Virus record (IMG/VR): IMGVR_UViG_3300037107_000172
Coordinates: 1-39,930 of that record
Direction: 5' to 3' (one strand)
Length of the DNA stretch: 39,930 bases
Source: a virus
Position 1 is the stretch's first letter; each line of letters starts with the position of its first letter. Position numbers and translations under genes: made by a program. The notes under the pieces are model-generated. The model was not told where the DNA came from. It saw only the letters and a program-made list of their open reading frames with translations, and ran no database searches. Of the stretch, positions 15,210 through 23,739 are shown piece after piece.

Positions 15210-18200
15210 ATGCCTGCCAAGTCCCTCCTTGAAGTCCAGTTTCCCATCGCCCAGCTCTCGTTGGAGAGTTACTTGGAACGGAGCGTTTCGCACGGCAAGT
15301 TGCTAAACTCGCTTGGCAAATGGTGGGGTGCAAAGCCTTTTGTTCTCACGCGCGCAATTATTCTTGGTTCACTTTTTGAGGCATCTGATGACCCGGCTCA
15401 TTGGCCAGAGGATTTAGAAATTTTTCTGAAATTGATGTCCTTCGACAACGCGGGCATGTGGAAACGAAAAAACGAACCGCTCCCAGCCTCGCTTTGTTAT
15501 CCACACGCTCGCGAAATGGAAAAGTTACTGTTTGAGGATCGCGAATCCTGGGCGCAAAAAATGACAGGTGAGCAAAAAGCGGCCCGCGAAAATTTGGAGA
15601 AACGCGTATTTTACACTTTGGGCTTCACCGTTCAACGTCCGTATTGCTGCCGTGTGGAGGAGACTGATGGCCCACCGGCAGAAAGCTGGGCTGAAATCAA
15701 TAACTTTTGCCGCACTAAGGCTCACAGCCAGCAAGAGTGGGTGGCTCAAATGTCCGAACGCCGATTCGGTCGGCGCTTGCGCGTAGGCGATGCGTTCAGT
15801 GGCATGGGTTCAATTCCCTTCGAAGCCGCCAGTCTTGGTTGTGAGGTTCTCGCTTCCGATTTGAACCCGGTCGCCTGTCTGCTCACCTGGGGCGCGCTGA
15901 ACATAATCGCGGGCACGAAAGAATTTCATGCTGAAGTTTTCAAAGCCCAGGAAAAACTCTACAGCGAGATGGACGATTGGTATCTGAAAGAAGGAACTGA
16001 AACCAGCGAAGAAGGCTGGCGAGCGACGGTTCATATCTACTGTTCAGAAATCAAAGTGCCTGAGTGGGATAATTGGGCAATTCCAATTGCGCCTACTTGG
16101 CAAGTCGCTCCTAAACTCGGTGCTTGGATTGATCTCGTGCCAGACGAGAGGCACAAGCGGTTCGACTTCAAGGTAAGGTATGGCGATGACGGTTTCAGAG
16201 ACGCGGAAAAAGGCACGAAGCAAGAAGCCGAAATTGTTTGCCCTGATGTGTTGTGGAAACTTTTGCATCATCACGGAAAAACCTCGAATGCTACTCGATC
16301 GATCAAACTCAACACTCTTATTGCTAACCACGGTGGCCTTCGGAAATGGGAAAAAACAGACATTGCCCCGCGTGATGGCGATTTCTACGCAGAACGCCTC
16401 TACTGCATTCGTTGGCTCAAGCCAGCACGCTGGAGTAAGGAAGGAAAGAAGGTTGGCCGTGACGAATTTATTTACCGCGAACCGTCAGAAAAAGAACTCA
16501 AGATAGAGGATAATATCAGAAAGCGCGTGCAGTCAAAGTTATCGGACTGGCAAGGCGAGGGATGGATTCCCGCATGGCGTATCCAATCTGGATACAATAC
16601 AGATCAGCCTATGCGCGAGCGCGGTTGGACCTATTGGCATCACCTCTTCAACCCACGCCAGCTTTTAATGATTGGAGAATATTCTCGGCGGATTGCAACG
16701 GTTAATCCAGCGATCAAACCTGGGTTAATTCTGAATTTGGGGCAACTTGCAAATTACAACGCACGACTTTGTCGCTGGCACGAAGGGGCCGGAGGAGGGG
16801 CGGGCAGCACTGAAATGGTTTTCTATAACCAAGCTCTCAACACATTATTCAATTACGTCGCAAGGACGTGGTCATTTATGGAAAAAGTGGCATCGCCTAA
16901 GCACGCGCTTCGGGAGAGCGCTAATCCAAAGGCTATCTTACTATCGGATGCACGAGCGGTCCAGAAAAGCGCTGACTTTTGGATTACCGATCCACCCTAT
17001 GCAGATGCCGTTAATTACGATGAGGTCTCAGAGTTCTTTCTTGCGTGGTATAAACCGCATCTTCAAGCTTGTTTCCCCGATTGGTATACCGACTCGAAAC
17101 GCGATCACGCAGTAAAAGGCGACGATGCCCCGTTTCGCGTGGCCATGGCCGAGTGTTATTCCCGTCTAGCGGAAAAAATGCCGGACGATGGATTGCAGGT
17201 GCTCATGTTCACTCACAAGGATACAGACGTTTGGGAAGACCTAGCACTCATCATGTGGGCTGCCGGTTTGCAAGTGAAACAGGTTTGGAGCATCGCGACT
17301 GAAACTGGAGCTGGAGCAATCAAGAAAGGAAACTATGTGCAGGCGACCTACAATATGGTTCTGCGCAAGCGGCCTAAAACCGCTCCGATGGGATTCGCCG
17401 AAATGGTCATCCCGCAAATCAACAGCCGGGTCAAGGAAGTCATCACGCACATGCGCGAGAGCCAGATGCAGGCCGGCAATCTTTCCTGCGGCTACACGGA
17501 CACGGATTATTTGCTCGCCGCCCAAGCCGTCGCCGCCGAGGTCGTCACCGGCTTCTCCAGCATTGACGGCATTGACCTCGACGAGGAATTGCGCACGCTG
17601 AACAAAGAGCGCCGGCAGCGCGGCGCATCGGTTCTGCGCGACATGATGAATCAGGCCAAGCGCACCGCCGTGGATTTCCTTGTGCCGCTCGGTCTGGAGG
17701 AACATCTCAAACGCTCGCCGGACGGCACCAGCGCCTACCAGTTTTGGCGCAGTCTGGCCCCGGAGGAAAAATTCCTGCTCAAGGCGCTTGAGCTTGAAGC
17801 CGGCGGAGTGGAAAAAATCGGCGCGTTCCAAGACCTTGGCCGCGCCTACGGCATCGCCACCAGCGATTATGAAGCTTTACTCGGCCCGCAAAAAGCCAAC
17901 GAAGCCCGCACCAAGTTGCCCGCCGAATTTCCGCGCCCCGACCTCTCCCGTTGGGATGATCTTCCGGCGAACGAGCGCGAGCAGTTCGCCCATTCCATCA
18001 CGCGCCATATTTATCACGCGCTCAATCTGCTCGGCGACGGCGCGGAGTCCGACCGCGCCGTAAAGCATCTGGTGGACAGCACGAATTTCTGGCAGGACAG
18101 GCACGGCAAACACCTCGTCATCCTCGGCTATCTTTACCAAATCACCGAACCCATTGCCGCCTGGAAGGACATCCGCCCGCTCATCCAGACCTTGCGGCTG

Positions 18201-18224
18201 GCGGTGGAGAACCATAGAGCATAA
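15210..18224 (+). CDS. DUF1156-type DNA methyltransferase of anti-phage system
   Basis: The 1004-residue protein is an S-adenosylmethionine-dependent amino-methylase. Residues 194-203 (DAFSGMGSIP) form the cofactor-binding motif I, and 594-597 (DPPY, within WITDPPYADAVNY) form the catalytic motif IV of N6-adenine or N4-cytosine methylases. The order (I before IV, far apart, with a large insert between) and the flanking genes fit DUF1156 proteins. It presumably marks host DNA so that the partner ATPase and helicase attack only unmarked phage DNA. Base composition is uneven: sampled lines in the middle (around 16.2-16.3 kb) are 40-53% GC, while lines around 17.5-17.6 kb are about 67%, hinting that the target-recognition region was exchanged. 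A 143-base gap separates it from the toxin cassette. Confidence 0.88.
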   Translation: MPAKSLLEVQFPIAQLSLESYLERSVSHGKLLNSLGKWWGAKPFVLTRAIILGSLFEASDDPAHWPEDLEIFLKLMSFDNAGMWKRKNEPLPASLCYPHAREMEKLLFEDRESWAQKMTGEQKAARENLEKRVFYTLGFTVQRPYCCRVEETDGPPAESWAEINNFCRTKAHSQQEWVAQMSERRFGRRLRVGDAFSGMGSIPFEAASLGCEVLASDLNPVACLLTWGALNIIAGTKEFHAEVFKAQEKLYSEMDDWYLKEGTETSEEGWRATVHIYCSEIKVPEWDNWAIPIAPTWQVAPKLGAWIDLVPDERHKRFDFKVRYGDDGFRDAEKGTKQEAEIVCPDVLWKLLHHHGKTSNATRSIKLNTLIANHGGLRKWEKTDIAPRDGDFYAERLYCIRWLKPARWSKEGKKVGRDEFIYREPSEKELKIEDNIRKRVQSKLSDWQGEGWIPAWRIQSGYNTDQPMRERGWTYWHHLFNPRQLLMIGEYSRRIATVNPAIKPGLILNLGQLANYNARLCRWHEGAGGGAGSTEMVFYNQALNTLFNYVARTWSFMEKVASPKHALRESANPKAILLSDARAVQKSADFWITDPPYADAVNYDEVSEFFLAWYKPHLQACFPDWYTDSKRDHAVKGDDAPFRVAMAECYSRLAEKMPDDGLQVLMFTHKDTDVWEDLALIMWAAGLQVKQVWSIATETGAGAIKKGNYVQATYNMVLRKRPKTAPMGFAEMVIPQINSRVKEVITHMRESQMQAGNLSCGYTDTDYLLAAQAVAAEVVTGFSSIDGIDLDEELRTLNKERRQRGASVLRDMMNQAKRTAVDFLVPLGLEEHLKRSPDGTSAYQFWRSLAPEEKFLLKALELEAGGVEKIGAFQDLGRAYGIATSDYEALLGPQKANEARTKLPAEFPRPDLSRWDDLPANEREQFAHSITRHIYHALNLLGDGAESDRAVKHLVDSTNFWQDRHGKHLVILGYLYQITEPIAAWKDIRPLIQTLRLAVENHRA

Positions 18225-18294
18225 CTATAAGTATCTAATAATGAGCAAGTTAAATACAATCCGCGTCTTGCTCAAAAAAACATCAAAAAAACAC

Positions 18295-18321
18295 TTGACG
18301 GTGAGTATCAATTGATACCAT
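18295..18321 (+). promoter_or_regulatory. Promoter with palindromic operator for toxin-antitoxin-chaperone cassette
   Basis: TTGACG (18295-18300) is followed after 15 bases by TACCAT (18316-18321). A perfect 14-base palindrome, GTATCAATTGATAC (18305-18318), lies between and over the boxes. The HTH antitoxin encoded downstream is the obvious candidate to bind it. A GAGCAAG...CTTGCTC stem (18243-18273) lies just upstream but lacks a T-tract. Confidence 0.65.
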
Positions 18322-18367
18322 TTTACTCAAGTGAAGCAGCAAACCATACGATTAGCAGGAGTAGGTA

Positions 18368-18754
18368 ATGGCACTACAGGAAATACCAGCGCAATGGCGA
18401 AAAGAAGTTTGTGCCATTTTAGCAACTGAAAGAACTGGAAGCCTGATCCGCTGGACTGATGATGCAATAGCGCGATATGAAGCGAGCGCGGCAGCAGTCA
18501 AAGTGCGCGCGGGGGATAATAATCCCGTATGGCAAAATGAAATTTACCAACCATTCAGAGATTTTCTCTCGTCTCCGCAGGCCAAGGGCTGCCCAAAAGA
18601 GATGCCATACCCTCCGGGTTATACCTACGATTTTTTGTTCCCCTATCGGGGTGAAGGCTTCTACGGAAAAATTCTTTTGTTCAAAGACCGCAAGCGGGTA
18701 TTGGTGCTTTCGGCCCATTTGCAGGATTTTGAGAAGCTGACCTGTGATGATTGA
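18368..18754 (+). CDS. Putative toxin of a toxin-antitoxin-chaperone cassette
   Basis: The 128-residue product has AGGAG at 18357-18361, six bases before ATG 18368. The N-terminal half is helical with a conserved-looking WQNEIYQPFRDFL. The C-terminal half is beta-rich (YDFLFPYRGEGFYGKILLFKDRKRVLVLSAHL), a layout reminiscent of RelE/MqsR-fold ribonuclease toxins, where a strand such as VYLKITVI is central. I see no proven catalytic triad, so the mechanism is uncertain. Position first in a three-gene unit, before an HTH antitoxin and a SecB-like chaperone, makes a toxin role likely. The cassette is less GC-rich than the methylase tail and helicase on either side, suggesting separate acquisition. 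Confidence 0.65.
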   Translation: MALQEIPAQWRKEVCAILATERTGSLIRWTDDAIARYEASAAAVKVRAGDNNPVWQNEIYQPFRDFLSSPQAKGCPKEMPYPPGYTYDFLFPYRGEGFYGKILLFKDRKRVLVLSAHLQDFEKLTCDD

Positions 18755-18769
18755 TGCGTTAAATTTTAC

Positions 18770-19462
18770 ATGAATACGAATATGAAAACCAAGACTGAGG
18801 AATTTGAAGTGCTGATTCCAAAATTGGACGGCACTGGAATCGGGCAACGGGTCAAAGTTCCGATCACTCTGGAATGGGATGAAGAGGTTCAACAATGGTT
18901 GGTTACGCCCGAGTCACACGAGCTGATTGATCGCACAAAGGCGCGGCTGATTGGTCTGCTGCTGCCCGAGCAACTGAAGGAACTGCGCGAGCGCTACGAC
19001 TACACCCAAAAGGAAATGGGCGAGCTGTTCCAGGTTGGTGAGAAAAGCTGGACTCGCTGGGAATCCGGCAAGCATCGCCCAAGTCGCAGCATCAATTTGA
19101 TTATCCGCGCTCTGTATGAGGGCGAAATTTCAATCAATTATCTGTTGAAGCGCGCTGGCAAGCCGCCGTGCGAAGTTGCAGTTGTCTCGGAAAGAGAAAA
19201 ATTTCCCGGTTGGCTTGCCGCGATAGTTGCAAACCCGTTTGGGACAAGCTATATGGCCGAAGGAATACAAGTGATTTGTTGCAAGTCGTCAGAATATGGC
19301 AAAGCAAGTTTCTTGGAAGCATTTACCAAGGGTAGCCACCAGTCCACGTTCCAAGAGGCATTTATGAGAAAACGTGAAACGACTCGTAGCCTGCTTCCAA
19401 CCAAAACTGGACATCGTTTCGATTACGAAAAAATCAATATCAGTTCACCCACTTTCGCATGA
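18770..19462 (+). CDS. HTH antitoxin (MqsA/HigA-like) with chaperone-dependent tail
   Basis: The 230-residue protein has a beta-rich N-terminal domain (about 12-50) without the Cys pairs of MqsA zinc fingers. A clear helix-turn-helix follows at about 65-118 (PEQLKELRERYDYTQKEMGE, then WTRWESGKHRPS). A long C-terminal extension (about 131-230) contains hydrophobic patches. Antitoxins of toxin-antitoxin-chaperone systems carry such C-terminal tails, which the SecB-like partner must shield, so I infer that role here. It probably represses the cassette through the palindrome at 18305-18318. MNTN at 18770 and MKTK at 18782 are both possible starts; neither has a good ribosome-binding site. Its stop overlaps the chaperone start. 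Confidence 0.78.
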   Translation: MNTNMKTKTEEFEVLIPKLDGTGIGQRVKVPITLEWDEEVQQWLVTPESHELIDRTKARLIGLLLPEQLKELRERYDYTQKEMGELFQVGEKSWTRWESGKHRPSRSINLIIRALYEGEISINYLLKRAGKPPCEVAVVSEREKFPGWLAAIVANPFGTSYMAEGIQVICCKSSEYGKASFLEAFTKGSHQSTFQEAFMRKRETTRSLLPTKTGHRFDYEKINISSPTFA

Positions 19463-19920
19463 AACCTTCCCCTCTCCAGTTGGTGCGCTATCTTGTAACG
19501 GATATTTCTTGCACCGCGAATCCTAATTTTAAAACCGAAAAGGCATTGGAAGTGGTGTTTGAACAGTATTCTGTTGATGTCAAAGTCCACTCTCTGGATC
19601 CCACGAAAGAATATCCTGGCCATCCCTGGTCGGTCGAAATGGCGATTACTCAAAAAATCAAGGAGGGACAGAATTTCCCATACGAATTTCGCATATCCTT
19701 GGTGGGGATGTTTGCTTGTCAGGATGGAATCCTGCCTCCAGAAAGGGAAACACAGTTTGTTAAAGTGAATGGCAATTCCATGTTGTATGGCATCGCACGG
19801 GAACACATCCGTGCCCTAACTGCCGCCGGCCCTTGGGGTTCCATTATCCTTCCAACCATGTCGTTTTACGACAAAGAAGCACCCAAGAAAGAGGAAGCAT
19901 CCGCACCAAAAGCTGAATAA
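19459..19920 (+). CDS. SecB-like chaperone of toxin-antitoxin-chaperone cassette
   Basis: The 153-residue product has the SecB pattern: beta strands in the first 90 residues (ISLVGMFACQDG), then VNGNSMLYGIAREHIRALTA and GPWGSIILPTMSF. This matches the SecB helix and the LP-x-x-F ending. SecB-like proteins next to a toxin and an HTH antitoxin are chaperones that hold the antitoxin tail folded; some known cassettes of this kind sense phage infection when the chaperone is diverted. The last 15 residues are a charged Lys/Glu/Ala tail. ATG 19459 overlaps the antitoxin stop as ATGA, so expression is coupled. The helicase gene starts six bases after its stop. Confidence 0.85.
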   Translation: MKPSPLQLVRYLVTDISCTANPNFKTEKALEVVFEQYSVDVKVHSLDPTKEYPGHPWSVEMAITQKIKEGQNFPYEFRISLVGMFACQDGILPPERETQFVKVNGNSMLYGIAREHIRALTAAGPWGSIILPTMSFYDKEAPKKEEASAPKAE

Positions 19921-19925
19921 CGCTT

Positions 19926-22667
19926 ATGGCCCTCCAGCGCTTCAGCTCCCGTCGCCACCGGTTGTATGATGCGTTTCTAGGGGATCGCTTGAAGGACGCG
20001 GTGTCCTACGACCGCATTGCCGGTTACTTTCAGTCGAGTTTGCTCGGCCTCGCGGCGCAGGAGTTACAAGCCATAAAGCAGGTTCGCATTGTCTGCAACA
20101 CGGAGGTGAATCCCGCCGATGTTCATGCCATCCGGCAGGCGACCGGCTCGCGCCGCGCAGAATTGGAGGAGGCGTTGCTCCGCATGGTCTGGAACGACGG
20201 TCGTTTCCCACATCTGGTGGATGTCTATGGCGATCAGGCTAAAGAACGCTTGCGCGTGCTTCAGAATTTGGTGCTAGGTGACAGCACCAGCGGAAGATCA
20301 TTCGACATTCGCATCGTCCCGGATTGTGAGTTTGGTTTCGTCCACGGCAAGGCCGGTATCATGCGCTACGCCGACGGCAAGGCAACGTCGTTCATCGGCA
20401 GCGCTAACGACACCGAGCGGGCCTGGTCAAAAAATTACGAACTGGTCTGGGAAGACGACACGCCCGAAAGCATCCAATGGGTGCAGGAGGAATTTGATGC
20501 CCTGTGGGAACGCGGTTTTCCCATCAGCGAGTTCATCGTCAAACAAATCGGCCGGCTCGGTCAGCGCACCATCATTGAACACGTTGGCGATTGGAAAAAG
20601 AAACCGGACGTCGGACCAATTTTGGCCGAGGTGCCGACCTGCACGGAATTGTTCGGATTTTGGGATCACCAAAAGTATTTCATAAAAAAAGCCTTCGACG
20701 AGCATCGCCGCTATGCCAGTCTGCTGGGACGTGGTGCCCGCTACTTGCTGGCCGATGGCGTCGGTCTTGGCAAAACACTCCAAATGGGTGGCCTTGCCAA
20801 ACTCATCGGCACGCTCGATGACGAGCCGGTTCTCATTATCGCCCCGAAGGCCGTCGTGTCGCAGTGGCAGGAGGAAATGATTGATAAACTCGCCGCTCCC
20901 AGCGCTCTCTGGACCGGACGCGGCTGGCTGACCGAACGGGATGAATTTCATCCGTCCACTGAAAACGACGTTCTCAATTGTCCGCGCAAAATTGCCATCG
21001 TGCCGACATCGGTTGTCTTGAGCGCTTCGCGCAGCAAATTCAATGGGAAGTTGACCGAAGACCTCCTCAAGCAGCGGTTCAGTTGCGTGCTCTGGGACGA
21101 GGCTCACAAGATTCGCCGCGAAAACCTGAGCGAGCCGAAGGTCTGGCAAGCGCCACAGAAAAACATGCTTTATGAGTGGGGCATGAAACTCGCCGCCCGC
21201 ACCCGCACCATGATTCTGGCCACGGCAACGCCGGTGCAGTTGCATCCGGTGGAGTTGTGGGATTTGTTGAATGTCTTGGGCGTCAATAATCCCCATGTTC
21301 TCGGCACGGACTATGGCCGCTGGCGCGACGCCACCCATCCATTGATTTTCAACATCCTTTCGGGCCAGGTCGCCATCGAAAAACCATATGAGAAATGGGA
21401 ATATTGGAAAGACCCCGTGCCACGCGAACAAAATAACGATGTTTTTCGCCATGTGCGCAATACGCTCGGCATGGGCGAGACCGATGAAAGTGCGAACAAC
21501 GCGGATTTCGACCGCATTGACCCGTTGGATCGGGATGACCTGGGACGCATCAGCTTGCGTGACCTGAATCCTTTCACCGTGCGCGTCATCAAGCGTTCGC
21601 GTGAACGCCTTGAAGAACAGGGCAAACTCGTCCGCATCGAAATGGTGGCGGTCGGCGACGAGCGTCCAGTGATCTCGACACACAGCGTCCGGCAGGCGTT
21701 GGAGTTGGCCGAGGAATTTTCCCGCGAACTCCACAAACACACGAAGGCCAGTGGGTTTATCAAGACGCTATTGCAGCGGCGGGTCGGGAGTTCCGTGCTC
21801 GCCGGCTACAATACCGCCTGCCGTATGCTTGAGGAGCGTGAAGTTGAGGATGAAGATGGATCGAACGAAACGGGCGAGAGCATTTATCCGCTCCCGCCAG
21901 AAGCACGCGAAATCTTGGTCCGCCTCCGCGACCACCTGAACCGCCAACTGCAATCTGAAGGCGACCCCAAGTTCGACCGCGTCCTAGAAGTGCTGCGCAC
22001 TGACTTTGAAGGCGACACCTGGCTGGATCGCGGTGTCCTGATTTTTTCACAATACTACGACTCCGCGCTCGCGCTCTGTCAGTTCCTTGCGCCAAAACTT
22101 GAAATTCCCATCGGCCTGTATGGCAACTCATCGTCATCAAAATTGTTCGAGGACGGCAAAGTTCAGACCATTGACCGGGACATCTTGAAAGAAAAAATCC
22201 GTGTCGGCGCGCTAAAAGTTTTGGTCGGCACCGACGCCGCCAGCACCGGTTTGAATCTGCAAAGACTCGGCAGCCTTATCAATTTGGATTTGCCGTGGAA
22301 TCCAACTATCTTGGAGCAGCGCAAGGGTCGCGTGCAGCGCGGCACGATTTCCAAACGCATTCCGTTCTGCAATCTCCGTTACGACGAAGGCGTGGAACAA
22401 CGCCTTTTCAACGTGCTCACTGGCCGCATCCGCGCCATCACCGATATTTTTGGAACCATCCCGGATTTCATCACCGACGATTGGGTCACGTCTATGTTGG
22501 AACACCGCGAGTTGAACGAAAACGATCTGGTCAAGATGGTGACGGGCGAGGCTCGCAGCCCTTTCACGGTCAAGGAAACCTACGAATATCTCGACGAAGA
22601 ATGGGAAAGCACCGCCGAGGTATTAAACTCCAATGAGGCTATGAACGTGTTTTTACAAAGTTGGTAA
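19926..22667 (+). CDS. Phospholipase D-SNF2 helicase fusion of anti-phage system
   Basis: The 913-residue protein starts with a phospholipase D-type domain: HGK at 140-142 and GSAN at 158-161, the HxK...GSxN half-site that often acts as a dimeric nuclease. An SNF2 superfamily-2 helicase follows: ADGVGLGKT (276-284, motif I), DEAH (391-394, motif II), ATATP (motif III), and GTDAASTGLNLQ with QRKGRVQRG near 798-806 (motifs V and VI). Helicases of this form accompany DUF499 and DUF1156 genes; it is the likely effector that tracks on and cuts unmodified DNA. Whether it cuts is inference. It follows the SecB-like gene by six bases, so the toxin cassette probably shares its transcript. Confidence 0.9.
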   Translation: MALQRFSSRRHRLYDAFLGDRLKDAVSYDRIAGYFQSSLLGLAAQELQAIKQVRIVCNTEVNPADVHAIRQATGSRRAELEEALLRMVWNDGRFPHLVDVYGDQAKERLRVLQNLVLGDSTSGRSFDIRIVPDCEFGFVHGKAGIMRYADGKATSFIGSANDTERAWSKNYELVWEDDTPESIQWVQEEFDALWERGFPISEFIVKQIGRLGQRTIIEHVGDWKKKPDVGPILAEVPTCTELFGFWDHQKYFIKKAFDEHRRYASLLGRGARYLLADGVGLGKTLQMGGLAKLIGTLDDEPVLIIAPKAVVSQWQEEMIDKLAAPSALWTGRGWLTERDEFHPSTENDVLNCPRKIAIVPTSVVLSASRSKFNGKLTEDLLKQRFSCVLWDEAHKIRRENLSEPKVWQAPQKNMLYEWGMKLAARTRTMILATATPVQLHPVELWDLLNVLGVNNPHVLGTDYGRWRDATHPLIFNILSGQVAIEKPYEKWEYWKDPVPREQNNDVFRHVRNTLGMGETDESANNADFDRIDPLDRDDLGRISLRDLNPFTVRVIKRSRERLEEQGKLVRIEMVAVGDERPVISTHSVRQALELAEEFSRELHKHTKASGFIKTLLQRRVGSSVLAGYNTACRMLEEREVEDEDGSNETGESIYPLPPEAREILVRLRDHLNRQLQSEGDPKFDRVLEVLRTDFEGDTWLDRGVLIFSQYYDSALALCQFLAPKLEIPIGLYGNSSSSKLFEDGKVQTIDRDILKEKIRVGALKVLVGTDAASTGLNLQRLGSLINLDLPWNPTILEQRKGRVQRGTISKRIPFCNLRYDEGVEQRLFNVLTGRIRAITDIFGTIPDFITDDWVTSMLEHRELNENDLVKMVTGEARSPFTVKETYEYLDEEWESTAEVLNSNEAMNVFLQSW

Positions 22668-22683
22668 CAAAGCAGGCCAAATT

Positions 22684-23067
22684 ATGCACTTCACCATTGA
22701 TCGAAAGCGGTTGGTCAAAATGCTGGAAAGCGTCCGGCGCAAATTGCCCGGCGCGAAAAAGAAGGACAAGGACGTGCGGATTTATGCCTGTGCCGCCCGC
22801 GTGTTCGTGGAGGCCAACGGCGTGACCGCTGGCGAGTAGGCGTTGGTCTTGCGTGACGGCGGTTGCACCCAGCCGATGGAGCAGTTTTTGATGCTGCTCA
22901 AATCATATTCCAACAAGGAAAATGTGACCATTGAGGCCGACGGGCGGACGTTGAAACTGTTCACCAGCACTGTGGGCGTTTCCGGTTACACGCCGGATGT
23001 AAAACCACCGGCCAAATTTTTCGTCGGACAAGTCACCGATACCTGGGTATCAGGCGGAGAAAAATAA
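22684..23067 (+). pseudogene. Clamp-like protein gene interrupted by in-frame TAG
   Basis: From ATG 22684 the frame reads MHFTIDRKRLVKMLESVRRK and on to GVTAGE, then TAG at 22837-22839. It then continues in the same frame with ALVLRDGGCTQPMEQFLMLL to a TAA at 23065-23067, 127 codons in all. The alternation of a helix after the first strand, an IEADGR hairpin and hydrophobic strands resembles one domain of a DNA sliding clamp, though this is weak. The reading frame is intact on both sides, so a single G-to-T change (GAG to TAG) or a read error explains it. A half-length peptide, amber suppression or an inactive gene are all possible. Confidence 0.65.
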
Positions 23068-23073
23068 TTTGCC

Positions 23074-23643
23074 ATGCCTGCAAATCTGAATCCCGACCTC
23101 GTGCGTCGCGCCGTGGATTCTTTTCCAGCCACTGGCGAGTGGCAGCAAATATCTTGCGCGGAGTTGCGCGCCGCTAAGACTTTGAATCCAGACGCCCGCA
23201 ACTGGTCGCCTTTGACCGCCACTGGCAGCAAAGGTGGCGTATATGCCTTTATCTTCCCCAAACAATTCTTTGCAGACCCGCGCACGATCATGCTCGATGG
23301 TCCGGGCCAAAGGCATATCCCGTTTCAATTCGCCGCCATGCCGGAACAGCTTACCGACCATGCCGGGTTTGTCGTTTATGTCGGTCGCGCTGCTAACCTG
23401 CTTCAACGCTTCCATTGGCATTTCAGCCTGACCGAACGCAATACTGGTGCACAGGTTCAATATGGGCTGGTAAAATGCGGAATTAGCAAGAGCAGAAAAG
23501 ATGCGGTTGGTTTCATGCTCGACCACGCACGCATTGCCTACCTCATCGTCCACGGTGACGACCACGCGGCCAATCGCGACATCATCGAGCTTTCGCTTTG
23601 CGGAAAATTCATGTCCCCGTTCAACATCAAGTCAGAGCATTAA
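23074..23643 (+). CDS. GIY-YIG nuclease-like protein
   Basis: The 189-residue product shows the elements of a GIY-YIG endonuclease. GVYAFIF at 55-61 stands for GIY and VYVGRAANLLQRF at 101-113 for YIG with the catalytic Arg112. Glu172 in IIELSLCGKF is the metal ligand, and a late Asn (184) completes the set. The gap between GIY and YIG is about 45 residues, much longer than the usual 10-15, so there is an insertion. It is the last gene of the defence cluster, six bases behind the broken clamp-like gene. It could be a restriction-like effector of the system or a passenger nuclease. No terminator is visible before the convergent phage genes. Confidence 0.7.
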   Translation: MPANLNPDLVRRAVDSFPATGEWQQISCAELRAAKTLNPDARNWSPLTATGSKGGVYAFIFPKQFFADPRTIMLDGPGQRHIPFQFAAMPEQLTDHAGFVVYVGRAANLLQRFHWHFSLTERNTGAQVQYGLVKCGISKSRKDAVGFMLDHARIAYLIVHGDDHAANRDIIELSLCGKFMSPFNIKSEH

Positions 23644-23655
23644 AACTCTGCGACG

Positions 23656-23739
23656 TCATCCACCGCCCCACCATTGCCGCTCAAACATGTCCCGCTCAAT
23701 CCGCACCGGCACGACGCAGCGCGGATCATCCGACTTCAT
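23656..23739 (-). CDS. 27-residue frame, possible truncated phage gene
   Basis: On the minus strand an ATG overlaps the stop of the upstream connector gene as TGATG. It reads MKSDDPRCVVPVRIERDMFE, ending after WWGGG at a TGA. The sequence looks like the natural beginning of a phage structural protein that stops abruptly at the edge of the defence cluster (23643). It may be the stump left where the cargo replaced the rest of the structural operon. Confidence 0.35.
   Translation of the reverse strand: MKSDDPRCVVPVRIERDMFERQWWGGG

Noticed and set aside
18243-18273. GAGCAAG...CTTGCTC stem as a terminator of the methylase gene
   Set aside because: It is followed by A-rich sequence, not a T-tract, on the plus strand; kept only as a possible stem.
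22837-22839. Alternative genetic code with TAG read as an amino acid
   Set aside because: TAG is not seen inside the other long frames I inspected; a single in-frame TAG is better explained by mutation or read error.
11312-23643. DISARM or BREX system
   Set aside because: No DUF1998 protein pair, no PglZ, no Lon-like protease and no BrxA/BrxB-type genes; the gene set fits the DUF499-DUF3780-DUF1156-helicase type instead.
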